From Nanoarchaeales archaeon (GTDB lineage: Archaea > Nanobdellota > Nanobdellia > Woesearchaeales > UBA583), in NCBI GenBank assembly GCA_013215525.1, contig JABSQY010000011.1, forward strand, positions 1 through 35,590: a stretch of 35,590 nucleotides of DNA, read 5' to 3'. The notes below the pieces were generated by a model. The model ran no database searches. It saw only the letters and a list, made by a program, of their open reading frames with translations, and was not told where the DNA came from. This document shows, one piece after another, positions 16,359 through 24,609 of the stretch. A program made the position numbers and the translations under genes. Position 1 is the first letter of the stretch, and every line of letters starts with the position of its first letter.

Positions 16359-16796
16359 ATGATTGAAGAATATGGATTAGAAGGTGTAATTACTTTTTTA
16401 AATGGAGAGATTAAAAAAATAACAGGAGAAGGAACATTAAAAAACTCAAGGTTATTTCTTGCACATATTGACTTGATAGATTCAAATAATGAAAAATCTC
16501 AAGAGAATATAATGGGAGCTCTTGTTAATACAGAAGTATTTTGTTATGGAACAGGAACAAATGAGAATTATTTAATTTTAGCCCATGAAGATTCTAATTC
16601 AGAATTACATTTAAGTTATTTAAGTAAAGATGGGCCTGAACTTTTTGGTCAGTATAAAGGTTTTTTTGATTTAGATGTTCTACCTAAAACTTATCAATTA
16701 AAACTTGATAAATTACAATATAGAGGACAATTTGTAAAAAATATACATGAAGTTTCTAATGTTGTTCCTATGACACTTACTATTTCTAAAAAATAG
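16359..16796 (+). CDS. Unknown 145-residue protein
   Basis: Not recognised. Predicted all-beta with many short hydrophobic strands (GVITFLNGEIKKI, FCYGTGTNENYLILAH), soluble, with no signal peptide. A TATATAAAG box lies about 26 bases before the ATG. It is followed closely by another unknown gene on the same strand that has its own TATA box. Confidence 0.55.
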   Translation: MIEEYGLEGVITFLNGEIKKITGEGTLKNSRLFLAHIDLIDSNNEKSQENIMGALVNTEVFCYGTGTNENYLILAHEDSNSELHLSYLSKDGPELFGQYKGFFDLDVLPKTYQLKLDKLQYRGQFVKNIHEVSNVVPMTLTISKK

Positions 16797-16820
16797 TTTA
16801 TATTATATTTTTTAGTTTGT

Positions 16821-16828
16821 TTTATAAA
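16821..16828 (+). promoter_or_regulatory. TATA box that decides the start at 16850
   Basis: TTTATAAA is centred about 25 bases before the ATG at 16850. TTG (16817) and GTG (16832) codons in the same frame overlap or crowd the box. Confidence 0.6.
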
Positions 16829-16849
16829 GCTGTGAATTCAGTATATGGT

Positions 16850-17338
16850 ATGTTAAATATAAATATAAATCAAAAAAATGATGTGACAAATTATAAATAT
16901 GATAATCCATCAGTGTATTCTAATGAAGGATTTTCTGTCTGTGTTCCTTCAAGTAAAATAAAATTTTCAATTAATATGTCAGTTCATTCTCAAAATATTC
17001 CTCATGCTCCAAATAATTATATTGTGGTTAAGAGACCTCCTTTTTTAAATAAAGAAGATAACAGTAATTATAATGGGGATATTGATGACCAAGTACTAGT
17101 TAGATTTAAAGTTCATAATGATGGTGGTCTTGAAAGAATGTTTGAAAGAACACACGATTCAAATGGAAAAAAAATTATTGGAAAACAACTTCAAGGTCTA
17201 TGTGTTGAACTTCCTTTAGATAAAAATATGAACACGCTTAATGATATTTCAAATAATAATAAAGTTAGAGCTCCTCTTAAAGGTGTTATTGGTGGAACTG
17301 GAACTCCAATTAATTTACATTATAGACATTTAAATTAA
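16850..17338 (+). CDS. Unknown 162-residue protein
   Basis: Not recognised. Polar and asparagine-rich, with segments suggesting beta structure (VLVRFKVHNDGGLER, LKGVIGGTGTPINLHYRH). No membrane helices or known motifs. It ends convergently with the TrmB-like gene, 22 bases apart. Confidence 0.5.
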   Translation: MLNININQKNDVTNYKYDNPSVYSNEGFSVCVPSSKIKFSINMSVHSQNIPHAPNNYIVVKRPPFLNKEDNSNYNGDIDDQVLVRFKVHNDGGLERMFERTHDSNGKKIIGKQLQGLCVELPLDKNMNTLNDISNNNKVRAPLKGVIGGTGTPINLHYRHLN

Positions 17339-17360
17339 TTGTTTTTATTTTATTTTTATC

Positions 17361-18101
17361 TTATTTTATTTTCATATTCCACAAAAGTTCAAACTTTTGT
17401 CTATGAAAATCCGCATTTTCTTTTCCTCTCACAAGTACTACACTTGGTTCTTCATCGAGCCACAGTACAGTTGCAACGTTGTTTCCGTAAATATTTTGAG
17501 ATACTACACCATTATTAAAGTTTTCAATTAGTTTTATTTTTGTATGTTTTAATATTTTTAGTTTTGATATTACTTCTTTTGGTGTATTTTTATCAAATAT
17601 CATTCTTGTTTTTACTTTGTTATCATCACGTGTTTTTTTATATTTTGGAAAGAAAAATTTTATGATTGAGTCTGGGTCTTTTGATGTTGCTTCTATTAAT
17701 ACTTCTCCTTCAAAATTAATCATTTCTAGAAATAATTGTTTAATACCTGATTTTCCTCTGTAAAATAGTGTTTCTTTTTTGTCTTGCCATAATTTCATAT
17801 TTTCTTCAATTTGAGGAATAATTTGTTCCCAGTCAGATTGCTTTTGTTTTAGTTGTTCTAGGATTTTTGTTGGATTTTGTATTTGAAAGTATTTTAAGTT
17901 GTTTTCTTTGATGTATGCTAAGAATCCTTTGTTTACTAGTCTGTCGATTGCATCGTATACATTTCTTCTGTGGCTTCCGATTCTTCTTGCAATTTCTCCT
18001 GCTGGCGTTGGTCCTCTGACTACTAATAATTCGTATATTTTCGTTTCTAGTGTAGTTAGGTTTAAGTCTTCTAGTAGTTGTGTCAGTAAGTTTTGATTCA
18101 T
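17361..18101 (-). CDS. TrmB-family transcriptional regulator
   Basis: 246 residues. The N-terminal winged helix is typical of TrmB: LLEDLNLTTLETKIYELLVV, then PAGEIARRIGSHRRNVYDAI as the recognition helix, and LVNKGFLAYI as the wing. A short coiled linker follows, then a C-terminal sensor-type domain (GKSGIKQLFLEMIN). Members repress or activate sugar-metabolism genes in archaea. The frame extends to a GTG at 18182 through a K/N-only low-complexity stretch; I start at the ATG 18101 where the conserved fold begins. The A-rich upstream stretch resembles the TBP leader. Confidence 0.88.
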   Translation of the reverse strand: MNQNLLTQLLEDLNLTTLETKIYELLVVRGPTPAGEIARRIGSHRRNVYDAIDRLVNKGFLAYIKENNLKYFQIQNPTKILEQLKQKQSDWEQIIPQIEENMKLWQDKKETLFYRGKSGIKQLFLEMINFEGEVLIEATSKDPDSIIKFFFPKYKKTRDDNKVKTRMIFDKNTPKEVISKLKILKHTKIKLIENFNNGVVSQNIYGNNVATVLWLDEEPSVVLVRGKENADFHRQKFELLWNMKIK

Positions 18102-18192
18102 TTTTTTGTTTTTTCTATTTTTTTCTTTGTTTTTCTGATTCTTTTTTTTATTCTTTTCTGTCTCGCTGTGCGGAGTTCTCACATTGTGCCAC

Positions 18193-18337
18193 TAGCACTA
18201 AAATTAAGACACCATTCGATATAGCTACACTATTAATCGAGTGTCTTAATTTCAGCACTATTGACAAAATCTGAAAACGAAGTTTCAAAATTAAGCGAAA
18301 AGTGGCTGTCACGTGTGTGTCTGCTTTTTCGTTTTAA
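18193..18337. repeat. Structured repeat element, copy B
   Basis: Lies between the divergent TrmB-like gene and 18395. Its first 20 bases match copy A exactly. GACAC (18208-18212) pairs with GTGTC (18241-18245), and the inner stem 18216-18220 (TCGAT) pairs with 18236-18240 (ATCGA). In copy A the equivalent arms are CCAAT and ATTGG: two pairs differ but remain complementary. The 3' part (TTAAGCGAAAA then TGGCTGTCAC) also matches copy A, and AAAACGAA near 18273 can pair with TTCGTTTT near 18328. Confidence 0.8.
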
Positions 18338-18394
18338 TTCTTTACTTTTTATTTTGTTATAGTCTATTTAGTTTTTTGAAGTTTATATATTTAA

Positions 18395-19054
18395 GTGTGT
18401 GTGGTTGTAGTTGGTGCCACGCTTGTTTATGTGTGCTTGTTTACTACTTATTGTATGTACGTTAGAGAAAGATATAAACTGGAAGAAGAATATAAAAGAA
18501 AAATATATGATGCGCTTCCTTGGCAACCTAGTAATACTTGTTCGTATAAAGAATTTGAAATTAAAAAAAAAGAACTTAATGATGAATTAGAGAAAAAAAT
18601 AAATGAATGTTATAAGAAGATGAATCTTACGTCTATTAAACGTCAAACTGAGAAAAATAATTTAATTAAACTATTAAAATCTTGTCAAGATATTAGTGAA
18701 ATTTTTAATAATGCTTCCGCAAGTAATCAAAAAAAAATTACATTTAGATATGATGTGACTCAAGATGATTATTTATTATGTGAAAAAACACCTGAATCTG
18801 AATTTCTAACAAGATTAGAATTTGAAACTGAATTAAGTACTCAAACAATTGCCAATAAGATTAAGGAAAATTCTGATTACGAATGCTATGTGCGTGGTGA
18901 TACATACATATTCGGCAAGGATAAAAAAAATGAAATCCACATTAGGGACTGGGGGAGAGTGAAATTTTCTAGTCAATCAAATCAGAAATTTGATTGTAAT
19001 ATATTATACTCAATTTTAGACCTTTATGAAAATGAATCAAAAATTAAAAATTAG
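18395..19054 (+). CDS. Membrane-anchored coiled-coil-like protein of unknown function
   Basis: Up to 219 residues. The N-terminus is one hydrophobic helix (residues 3-22), followed by a highly charged helical stretch (about residues 23-105, KKKELNDELEKKINEC) and a C-terminal globular part (YECYVRGDTYIFGKDKKNE). It is probably a single-pass protein with a cytoplasmic domain. The start is uncertain: GTG codons at 18395 and 18401 give the membrane helix, whereas the first ATG (18455) would remove it. The TATA-like box at 18382-18392 does not favour any of them. Confidence 0.5.
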   Translation: MCVVVVGATLVYVCLFTTYCMYVRERYKLEEEYKRKIYDALPWQPSNTCSYKEFEIKKKELNDELEKKINECYKKMNLTSIKRQTEKNNLIKLLKSCQDISEIFNNASASNQKKITFRYDVTQDDYLLCEKTPESEFLTRLEFETELSTQTIANKIKENSDYECYVRGDTYIFGKDKKNEIHIRDWGRVKFSSQSNQKFDCNILYSILDLYENESKIKN

Positions 19055-19089
19055 TTTATTTTATAAACTATTTTTGATTTATTAATTTT

Positions 19090-20106
19090 ATGACACAATT
19101 AAAACCAAAAACAACACAATCTGAATCTTCTGAAATTAAAAAACCTAATGTTTATGTGTACAAATTACTTAATGGTAAAAAACTTACTAAAAGCGAATTT
19201 ATACGTTATTTTGAGAATAAGGTATATAAAACTATTAAAAAGTTTAAATTGTTTGAATTAGACGATAAAATCGTGGTTGCTGTGAGTGGTGGGAAGGATT
19301 CTATTACTGTTCTTTATTTAGTTAGACAATATCTTGCTCGTAAGAATTTACATAAAAATATTACTGCTCTTGTGATTGATGAGGGGATTGCAGATTATCG
19401 TGAACATACTATTAAATTTTTAGAAAAATTTTGTAAAGAACTTGATGTTAATTTACATATTCATTCTTATAAGAAAAAATTTGGACAAACTCTTGATACA
19501 TCTGTTGAAGTTTTAAATAAGAAAGGTATGAATGTGTCGCCGTGTAATATTTGTGGTACTTTTAGACGTAATGCTCTTAATGTTGGTGCAAGAGAGTTAG
19601 GCGCTACAAAGGTTGTAACAGGACACAATCTAGATGATGAAACTCAAAATGTTTTATTAAATATTTTTAAAAATAATTATAAAATTCTTGCAAGACTTGG
19701 ACCTAATAATGGAGTTATTAAAAATTCAATGTTTATTCCTCGTGTTAAACCACTTTATTTGTGTACTGAGAAAGAAGTTCGTTTATATACAATTTTAATG
19801 GGGTTTGATGTTGGTTATGATGAGTGTCCGTATTCTAAAGGAAGTTTTCGTGACGAACTTGCAGATATTATTAATGTATTAGAAGATAATCATAAAGGTG
19901 TTAAGAATTCAATTATTAATTTCTTTTTAGAGATTAAACCTATGCTTGCGGAGAAATTTTTAAATGTAGAAGGTGGTAGTGATGTGAAGTTTTGTACTCA
20001 GTGTGGTGAGCCTTCTCAACGTGTTGTGTGTAATACTTGTGAGATGCAGGCGCTTGTATGTGATTTAGGCGATGATGAAGATGAATCTGAAACTATTGAG
20101 AAATAA
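19090..20106 (+). CDS. TtuA/Ncs6-type tRNA 2-thiouridine synthase lacking N-terminal zinc finger
   Basis: PP-loop ATPase that adenylates and thiolates tRNA uridine (position 34 or 54). PP-loop VAVSGGKDS is near residue 70. The three cysteines expected to hold the catalytic Fe-S cluster are visible (SPCNICGTFRR and DECPYSKGS), as is TGHNLDDE. The C-terminal zinc motif CTQCGE ... CNTC is intact. The N-terminal zinc finger normally found (CxxC ... CxxH) is not: the aligned stretch reads NVYVYKLLNGKKLTKSEF, with the ligands replaced. A TTTTATAAAC box is 26 bases upstream of the ATG. Its length (338) is slightly above the norm because of a short N-terminal tail. Confidence 0.9.
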   Translation: MTQLKPKTTQSESSEIKKPNVYVYKLLNGKKLTKSEFIRYFENKVYKTIKKFKLFELDDKIVVAVSGGKDSITVLYLVRQYLARKNLHKNITALVIDEGIADYREHTIKFLEKFCKELDVNLHIHSYKKKFGQTLDTSVEVLNKKGMNVSPCNICGTFRRNALNVGARELGATKVVTGHNLDDETQNVLLNIFKNNYKILARLGPNNGVIKNSMFIPRVKPLYLCTEKEVRLYTILMGFDVGYDECPYSKGSFRDELADIINVLEDNHKGVKNSIINFFLEIKPMLAEKFLNVEGGSDVKFCTQCGEPSQRVVCNTCEMQALVCDLGDDEDESETIEK

Positions 20107-20161
20107 TCTATTTATCACTTAGGAGTAGATTTATAAATATTATTTCATTAATAATATTATA

Positions 20162-20875
20162 ATGGAAAATAAGACCATATTTGAAGTTAATTTTACAAAT
20201 CCTATATCTAAAAAAGATGTAAATATTAATTTTACTAGGGAAGATGTATGTGATATGACTGCTCAAAATTTTTTTGCAAATGCAGTTTTATCACTTTTAG
20301 AAACTAAAGTCTTCGGTTTAGATTTTCCACTTATAGAATATACTACACAACTAACTTATCAGGAATCTTTAGATTCAAGAGTTTTTGGAACAACTTTAGC
20401 TCTTGCTGGATTTAGTAAAGTTTATGCAAAAGGACAAGATTTTAGTCGTGAAAAATTTAATATTGATTTGAAAACGAGTTCTGAAGGATTGGTTACTCTA
20501 CATGATAGTTTATACTGTGGAGTATATTCTACCATATTTTCTGCGGTGTTATATAGTCTAACAACAGATATGAATTTTGTTAATGAAATTGTACCAAGTT
20601 CTGCTTTAATAGGTGTTGTAGCACTTCCTCTTGGAAGAGTTATTTCATATAATATGGATTCTTTTAGAGACTTTTTAGGATTTAAAGAAAATCCTAAATT
20701 ATTTAAACCAATAAAAAGATTAAATAAAACTAAAAAACTTGGATTAGCTGGATTACTTCTAACTGGGTATTTAACATCTACATATTATACTTTGGATAAA
20801 TTAGATAATTTGGAATTTAATTTTCCTTTGGAAAAACAAGTTACTCAACTGTATGAAAAAATTATTACTAAATAA
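20162..20875 (+). CDS. Multi-helix membrane protein, possibly AlaE-like
   Basis: 237 residues with several moderately hydrophobic helices (about 35-50, 85-95, 120-140, 150-165, 195-210). Two internally similar halves each follow the order helix, acidic loop, SR/SA..., helix, R-x-F (ESLDSRVFGTTLAL... and SSALIGVVALPLGRV...FRDFLG). This resembles the small L-alanine exporter AlaE, but the match was made by eye and may be wrong. The gene starts 26 bases after a TTTATAAATA box. It is followed, one base after its stop, by the decayed repeat-protein gene, so the two were probably co-transcribed. Confidence 0.4.
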   Translation: MENKTIFEVNFTNPISKKDVNINFTREDVCDMTAQNFFANAVLSLLETKVFGLDFPLIEYTTQLTYQESLDSRVFGTTLALAGFSKVYAKGQDFSREKFNIDLKTSSEGLVTLHDSLYCGVYSTIFSAVLYSLTTDMNFVNEIVPSSALIGVVALPLGRVISYNMDSFRDFLGFKENPKLFKPIKRLNKTKKLGLAGLLLTGYLTSTYYTLDKLDNLEFNFPLEKQVTQLYEKIITK

Positions 20876-20876
20876 A

Positions 20877-21857
20877 ATGGTGTTAAAGTTAGATAAGATA
20901 TTAATTACTGCACCAGCTGGTAGTCAGGGAGGCGATGTATTTTATTCTATGTAATATATTATTGATAATACAGAATTAACTAAATCTAAATTTAATAATA
21001 GATTATAAATTTTAATTGAAGAGTTTCCACTAGAATTTGAAATTTTTGATTCAGGACATATTAATAGTTTATCAAAAGGTATGGCTAAAAAATTATATTC
21101 TAAAAAAGGAATGATAGATAAAAGTAAATCTGGTTATGAACGAGTTCCTAGTGATTTATCAGAGATTAAAACTAAATTATGGCATTGTGCTGAGGAAATT
21201 AGATCTAAAAGTGATTTAAAATATAGAACAATTTGTAGAAGATTAACTGTTATTTCTAAAGAACATCCTAAATCTGTGATATTATCTAAAGTAGGGTATG
21301 ATTTAGCAGTTAAAGGTGAGTTTGTTGAAGAATTATTAAAACCTAAAAATTATGGTATTGCAGGTAGTAAAAAAAGAAAAAATGATTATCCTGAAATTCC
21401 GGATAATTATGGTGAATTAGATTTTAATTTAAAATATTGTGCTAAACATTTAAGAAAAGTTTCTGGAGTATCTCCAAGTAATATTAGTAATAGATTGGTT
21501 AAAGCGTATAATAAGTCTCCTGATAAATTTGTGAAATCTAAAAATGGTGAAATTATTGCAGTTAGTGCAGAATTGGTTGAAAAATTATCTAGAAAAAAAT
21601 ATGAACATTCTAAAAAAATGAGATTAACTTCAAATCAAAAACCAATCAGATTAGAAGATATTGTATTTATTGGTTCTAATGAGGTTGAACATTATCAATT
21701 CGAATATATTAAAACTCACACTAAATTAAATAATTCTCAATTTCAACAAAAGCTTAAAATGTATCAAAATGACTCTCCAACTGAATTTGATTATTCAAAA
21801 AATGGAGAAATATATAGTGTTTCAAAAACTGTGGCTAAAAAATTATTTTCATTATAA
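20877..21857 (+). pseudogene. Tandem-repeat protein with two stop codons in its first repeat
   Basis: A continuous frame from the ATG at 20877 to 21857 is interrupted by TAA at 20952 and 21006. The clean portion begins at the ATG 21081 (258 residues). The protein is built of about four units of 50-70 residues with the pattern Y...(L/S)..S...RL...P..F..SKNGEI..VS...KL: third unit KYCAKHLRKVSGVSPSNISN, fourth EYIKTHTKLNNSQFQQKL. Reading through the two TAAs gives YIIDNTELTKSKFNNRL and FPLEFEIFDSGHINSLSKG, clearly a first unit. The gene therefore lost its first repeat, or now starts at 21081. Function is unknown; basic helical repeats suggest nucleic acid contact. Confidence 0.65.
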
Positions 21858-21961
21858 TGCTATTTTTTGTATATTTTTAATAGATAATTAAAAAAAATCT
21901 GACATTAGAATTAATGATAAAAATATGCATATAATAATATGATTTAAATATCAAAAAAAAA

Positions 21962-22675
21962 TTATTTAAATTTATTAATTTCAGATTCACTTAAACGTGT
22001 GAATTTCTCTTCAGTATCTAAAGTTACAACTTCTAGTCTTGATAAGTCAAAATTGTTATCTTGTACTTTTTTAAATGCGTTTAATCCTAATTTGATTGCA
22101 TCTTTAGTTGAAATATTTTCTTTATAATTTTCTTCTAAGTATTCATCCATTTTAGCTGAACCTGTACCAACTGATTTTGCTAAGTAGTTTAAGTACATTC
22201 CTGATGGTGTTGTTTGGTATAATTTAACTTTATTATCTTCAACAGCTCCAATTAGTAAACTTACTCCAAATGGTCGTACGCCTCCTGATTGCGAGTAGTG
22301 TTGTTTAATGTTTGCTAAATCTTTTACTAAAGATAAAACATCCATTTCTGTTTGGTATTTAATTCTGTGTTCTTGCGCAATTACTTGTGATTGTTCGATT
22401 AATCGTCTTCCATCACTCATTACACCAGCACCACTAATAATCATATGATTATCAACAGATACTACTTTTTTAATTGAATTCTTTACTAATAATTTAGATT
22501 TTAATCTTCTATCAGCAATATATACTAATCCATTCTTTGTTGTGATTGCTAAAACTGGCGCTCCAAGTGTTACCGCTTTTTCTGCGTATTCGATTTGTAG
22601 ATTAACTCCTGCCGGAGAAAACATACCGACCGACCGATCGTAACCCATTTCTTGGTGTTGTCTTGTGTTTTCCAT
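21962..22675 (-). CDS. psmA: Proteasome alpha subunit
   Basis: 237 residues forming the outer ring of the 20S proteasome. The diagnostic alpha N-terminus is present: YDRSVGMFSPAGVNLQIEYA, with the gate-forming tail ahead of it, and the Ntn core continues with GAPVLAITTKNG and GGVRPFGVSLLIG. It lacks the N-terminal threonine nucleophile of beta subunits, as expected. No beta subunit or unfoldase is nearby. A TATA-like TTTTTAAACTAA is centred about 25 bases upstream. Confidence 0.96.
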   Translation of the reverse strand: MENTRQHQEMGYDRSVGMFSPAGVNLQIEYAEKAVTLGAPVLAITTKNGLVYIADRRLKSKLLVKNSIKKVVSVDNHMIISGAGVMSDGRRLIEQSQVIAQEHRIKYQTEMDVLSLVKDLANIKQHYSQSGGVRPFGVSLLIGAVEDNKVKLYQTTPSGMYLNYLAKSVGTGSAKMDEYLEENYKENISTKDAIKLGLNAFKKVQDNNFDLSRLEVVTLDTEEKFTRLSESEINKFK

Positions 22676-22760
22676 AATACTACCTCTCTTATTTAGTTTA
22701 AAAACATTTGTTTGTATTGTATGATTATTTGTTCAATTTAAATGAAATGAAATGTTTGTT

Positions 22761-23171
22761 TTATTTTATTTTATTATTATTTAAATATGTTTCAATTGGT
22801 TCTGATTTATTATTTGTATAAGTTAATGTAGTTATACATGCCCCTCTGTAATGTTCTCCACACACATAAGAATTACTATCTCCTTTTTGTTCAATTAATC
22901 CCATTTCAATTAAATTTTTTAAAGTTTTAGAAGTTTGTTCTGTATTTAATATTTCAAATTCAGAGTTTCCATTATTTAATCCAATTAAGATCTTAAATTC
23001 CATTAATCCTATTTGTTTATTCTCTATTTTATTTTTAGTTTTAATTTCATAACTTAGTTCACATCCAATTAATTTTGGATTATGTTCTAGTATTTGAGTT
23101 AAATTTAGATGTTTAATTTTATGAACTGGCTTTTGTTGTATAGGATTATTTTGTCTTGATTCTCTTTTTAT
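22761..23171 (-). CDS. Unknown protein with apparent ATA start
   Basis: The only canonical start is an ATG at 23003, giving 80 residues. The frame remains open upstream to a stop near 23268 with no ATG, GTG or TTG. The extension reads as normal protein (e.g. PKLIGCELSYEIKTKNK) and joins smoothly to MEFKILIGLNN. A strong minus-strand TATA box at 23193-23202 predicts a transcript starting next to an ATA codon at 23171, giving 136 residues. The C-terminal part has a winged-helix-like stretch (TSKTLKNLIEMGLIEQKGD). The alternatives are an ATG 23003 start on a longer leader or a decayed gene. Confidence 0.45.
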   Translation of the reverse strand: MKRESRQNNPIQQKPVHKIKHLNLTQILEHNPKLIGCELSYEIKTKNKIENKQIGLMEFKILIGLNNGNSEFEILNTEQTSKTLKNLIEMGLIEQKGDSNSYVCGEHYRGACITTLTYTNNKSEPIETYLNNNKIK

Positions 23172-23192
23172 ATAATTATATACAATTTTTAT

Positions 23193-23202
23193 ATTTATAA
23201 AT
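23193..23202 (-). promoter_or_regulatory. TATA box upstream of the ATA-start gene
   Basis: ATTTATAAAT is palindromic, so it could work on either strand. On the minus strand it is centred 26-27 bases before the ATA at 23171 and about 195 bases before the first ATG at 23003. Confidence 0.5.
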
Positions 23203-23243
23203 GAGTGGTATCTTAAAATATACTTGGCGTAAATTGAACATAA

Positions 23244-23287
23244 TTTAAAAACATAAATAGGTTTTTAAACTCAATTATGTTTTTAAA
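23244..23287. repeat. 13-bp inverted repeat overlapping the CNNM promoter
   Basis: TTTAAAAACATAA (23244-23256) is the exact reverse complement of 23275-23287, with an 18-base spacer. The right arm overlaps the TATA-like TTTTTAAAA about 27 bases before the ATG at 23312. Its position suits an operator for a dimeric regulator (inference). Confidence 0.7.
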
Positions 23288-23311
23288 ACTATAGGTGATT
23301 TATCGCACATT

Positions 23312-24607
23312 ATGGAAATTATTATATTTATTGTTTTAGTATTATTGGTTATTGTTCTAAGTGGTCTTATTTCAGGTTCTGAGGCTGCATTGTTATCTAC
23401 TTCTTATCCAGAGATAAGAGATTATATTACTAATTCTAGTAATAAATCAGAAAAGAAAAGTGGAGAACTTTTATTATATATTAAAGAGAATATACAAAGA
23501 TATCTTACAACTATTGTAATTTTAAATAATATTGTAAATATTATTGGGTCAATGTTTATTGGTCTACTTGCGGCTCAAATTTTTAATAGTTCATTAATTG
23601 TAGGAGTTGTGTCTGGTTTGTTGACATTTTTAATTATTTTATTTTCAGAAATTATTCCAAAAGTTGTTGGAGAAAAACATTCTTTAAAGATATCATTAAT
23701 TATTGCATCACCATTAAAAGTTATTACTAAAATTATGCATATAGTTGTTGTTCTTTTAAATAAACTTACTAATTTGTTTGTTGATACTTCAAAGGTTGAA
23801 AATTTGGTATCTGAGGGAGTTATTAAAGAAATGGCTCTTATGGGTAAAGAAGAAGGTTCAATTAATAAGTATGAGAGTGAATTAATTAAAAATGTTTTTA
23901 GTATGGATGATACTGAAATTTATGATGTTATGGTTCCAAAGAATAAGGTTAATACTGTAACTAAAAAATCAAATTTTGCAGAAATTATTAAATTAACTTC
24001 AGAGACTGGACATACTAGATTTCCTGTAATTTCTGATGATGGAGAGTTTGAAGTTTTAGGTTTAATTAATGTTAAAGATTTGTTTAAGTTTAATGGTCGA
24101 GAGTTAAGTTTTAATGTTGATAAGATACTTCGTAAGATTGAATTTGCACCAGAAACTATGAAGTTATCAACTCTTGAGAAGAGATTACGTAGAAAGAGAA
24201 CTCATATGGCTGCTGTGTTTAATGAACATGGTGAAATGTCGGGAGTTGTAACTCTTGAAGATATTTTTGAAGAACTTGTTGGAGAGATTGAAGATGAGTT
24301 TGATTTTGAAGTTAAGACTGTAAAGAAGATTAAAAGTGGAGTTTTTATTGCTGAGGGGAGTTGCGAGATTACAGAATTAAATGAAGTGTCAGGACTTAAA
24401 TTGGATACTGAGGCTGATTATTCAACTGTTAATGGTATGATTGTTGCAAAGCTTGGAATTATCCCAACTATGTCACATAAAGCGATTAAGTTTGAAGGTT
24501 GCGAGATTACGATTTTAAGAAGTAATAGAAAACAAGTTTTATCTGTTCAGGTTAAAAAATTATCTCAAAAAGAGATTGATAAAGAAGCTGAGAAGGAAGA
24601 AGAATAA
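23312..24607 (+). CDS. CNNM/CorC-family (DUF21-CBS) membrane transporter
   Basis: 431 residues, membrane protein of the CNNM/CorC/HlyC group linked to magnesium or cobalt transport. DUF21 region: three or four helices in residues 1-140, with the hallmark SGSEAALLSTSYPEIRDY near residue 20. Then a CBS pair (VMVPKNKVNTV, HTRFPVISDDGEFEVLGLIN, HMAAVFNEHGEMSGVVTLED) and a C-terminal CorC_HlyC domain (EDEFDFEVKTV onwards). Family length is normal. The small gene at 24610 follows after 2 bases, so the two are probably one transcript. Confidence 0.92.
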   Translation: MEIIIFIVLVLLVIVLSGLISGSEAALLSTSYPEIRDYITNSSNKSEKKSGELLLYIKENIQRYLTTIVILNNIVNIIGSMFIGLLAAQIFNSSLIVGVVSGLLTFLIILFSEIIPKVVGEKHSLKISLIIASPLKVITKIMHIVVVLLNKLTNLFVDTSKVENLVSEGVIKEMALMGKEEGSINKYESELIKNVFSMDDTEIYDVMVPKNKVNTVTKKSNFAEIIKLTSETGHTRFPVISDDGEFEVLGLINVKDLFKFNGRELSFNVDKILRKIEFAPETMKLSTLEKRLRRKRTHMAAVFNEHGEMSGVVTLEDIFEELVGEIEDEFDFEVKTVKKIKSGVFIAEGSCEITELNEVSGLKLDTEADYSTVNGMIVAKLGIIPTMSHKAIKFEGCEITILRSNRKQVLSVQVKKLSQKEIDKEAEKEEE

Positions 24608-24609
24608 AT

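Noticed and set aside
18102..18182. GTG start at 18182 for the TrmB-like gene
   Set aside because: It adds only a K/N low-complexity stretch that the family lacks; the conserved fold begins at the ATG 18101.
20877..21080. TAA reassigned as a sense codon
   Set aside because: Many intact genes here, including tbp, end at TAA with non-coding sequence directly after.
23201..23248. Plus-strand 15-codon ORF antisense to the ATA-start gene
   Set aside because: A TATA-like run lies upstream, but the ORF is too short and overlaps the opposite promoter; chance in AT-rich DNA is likely.
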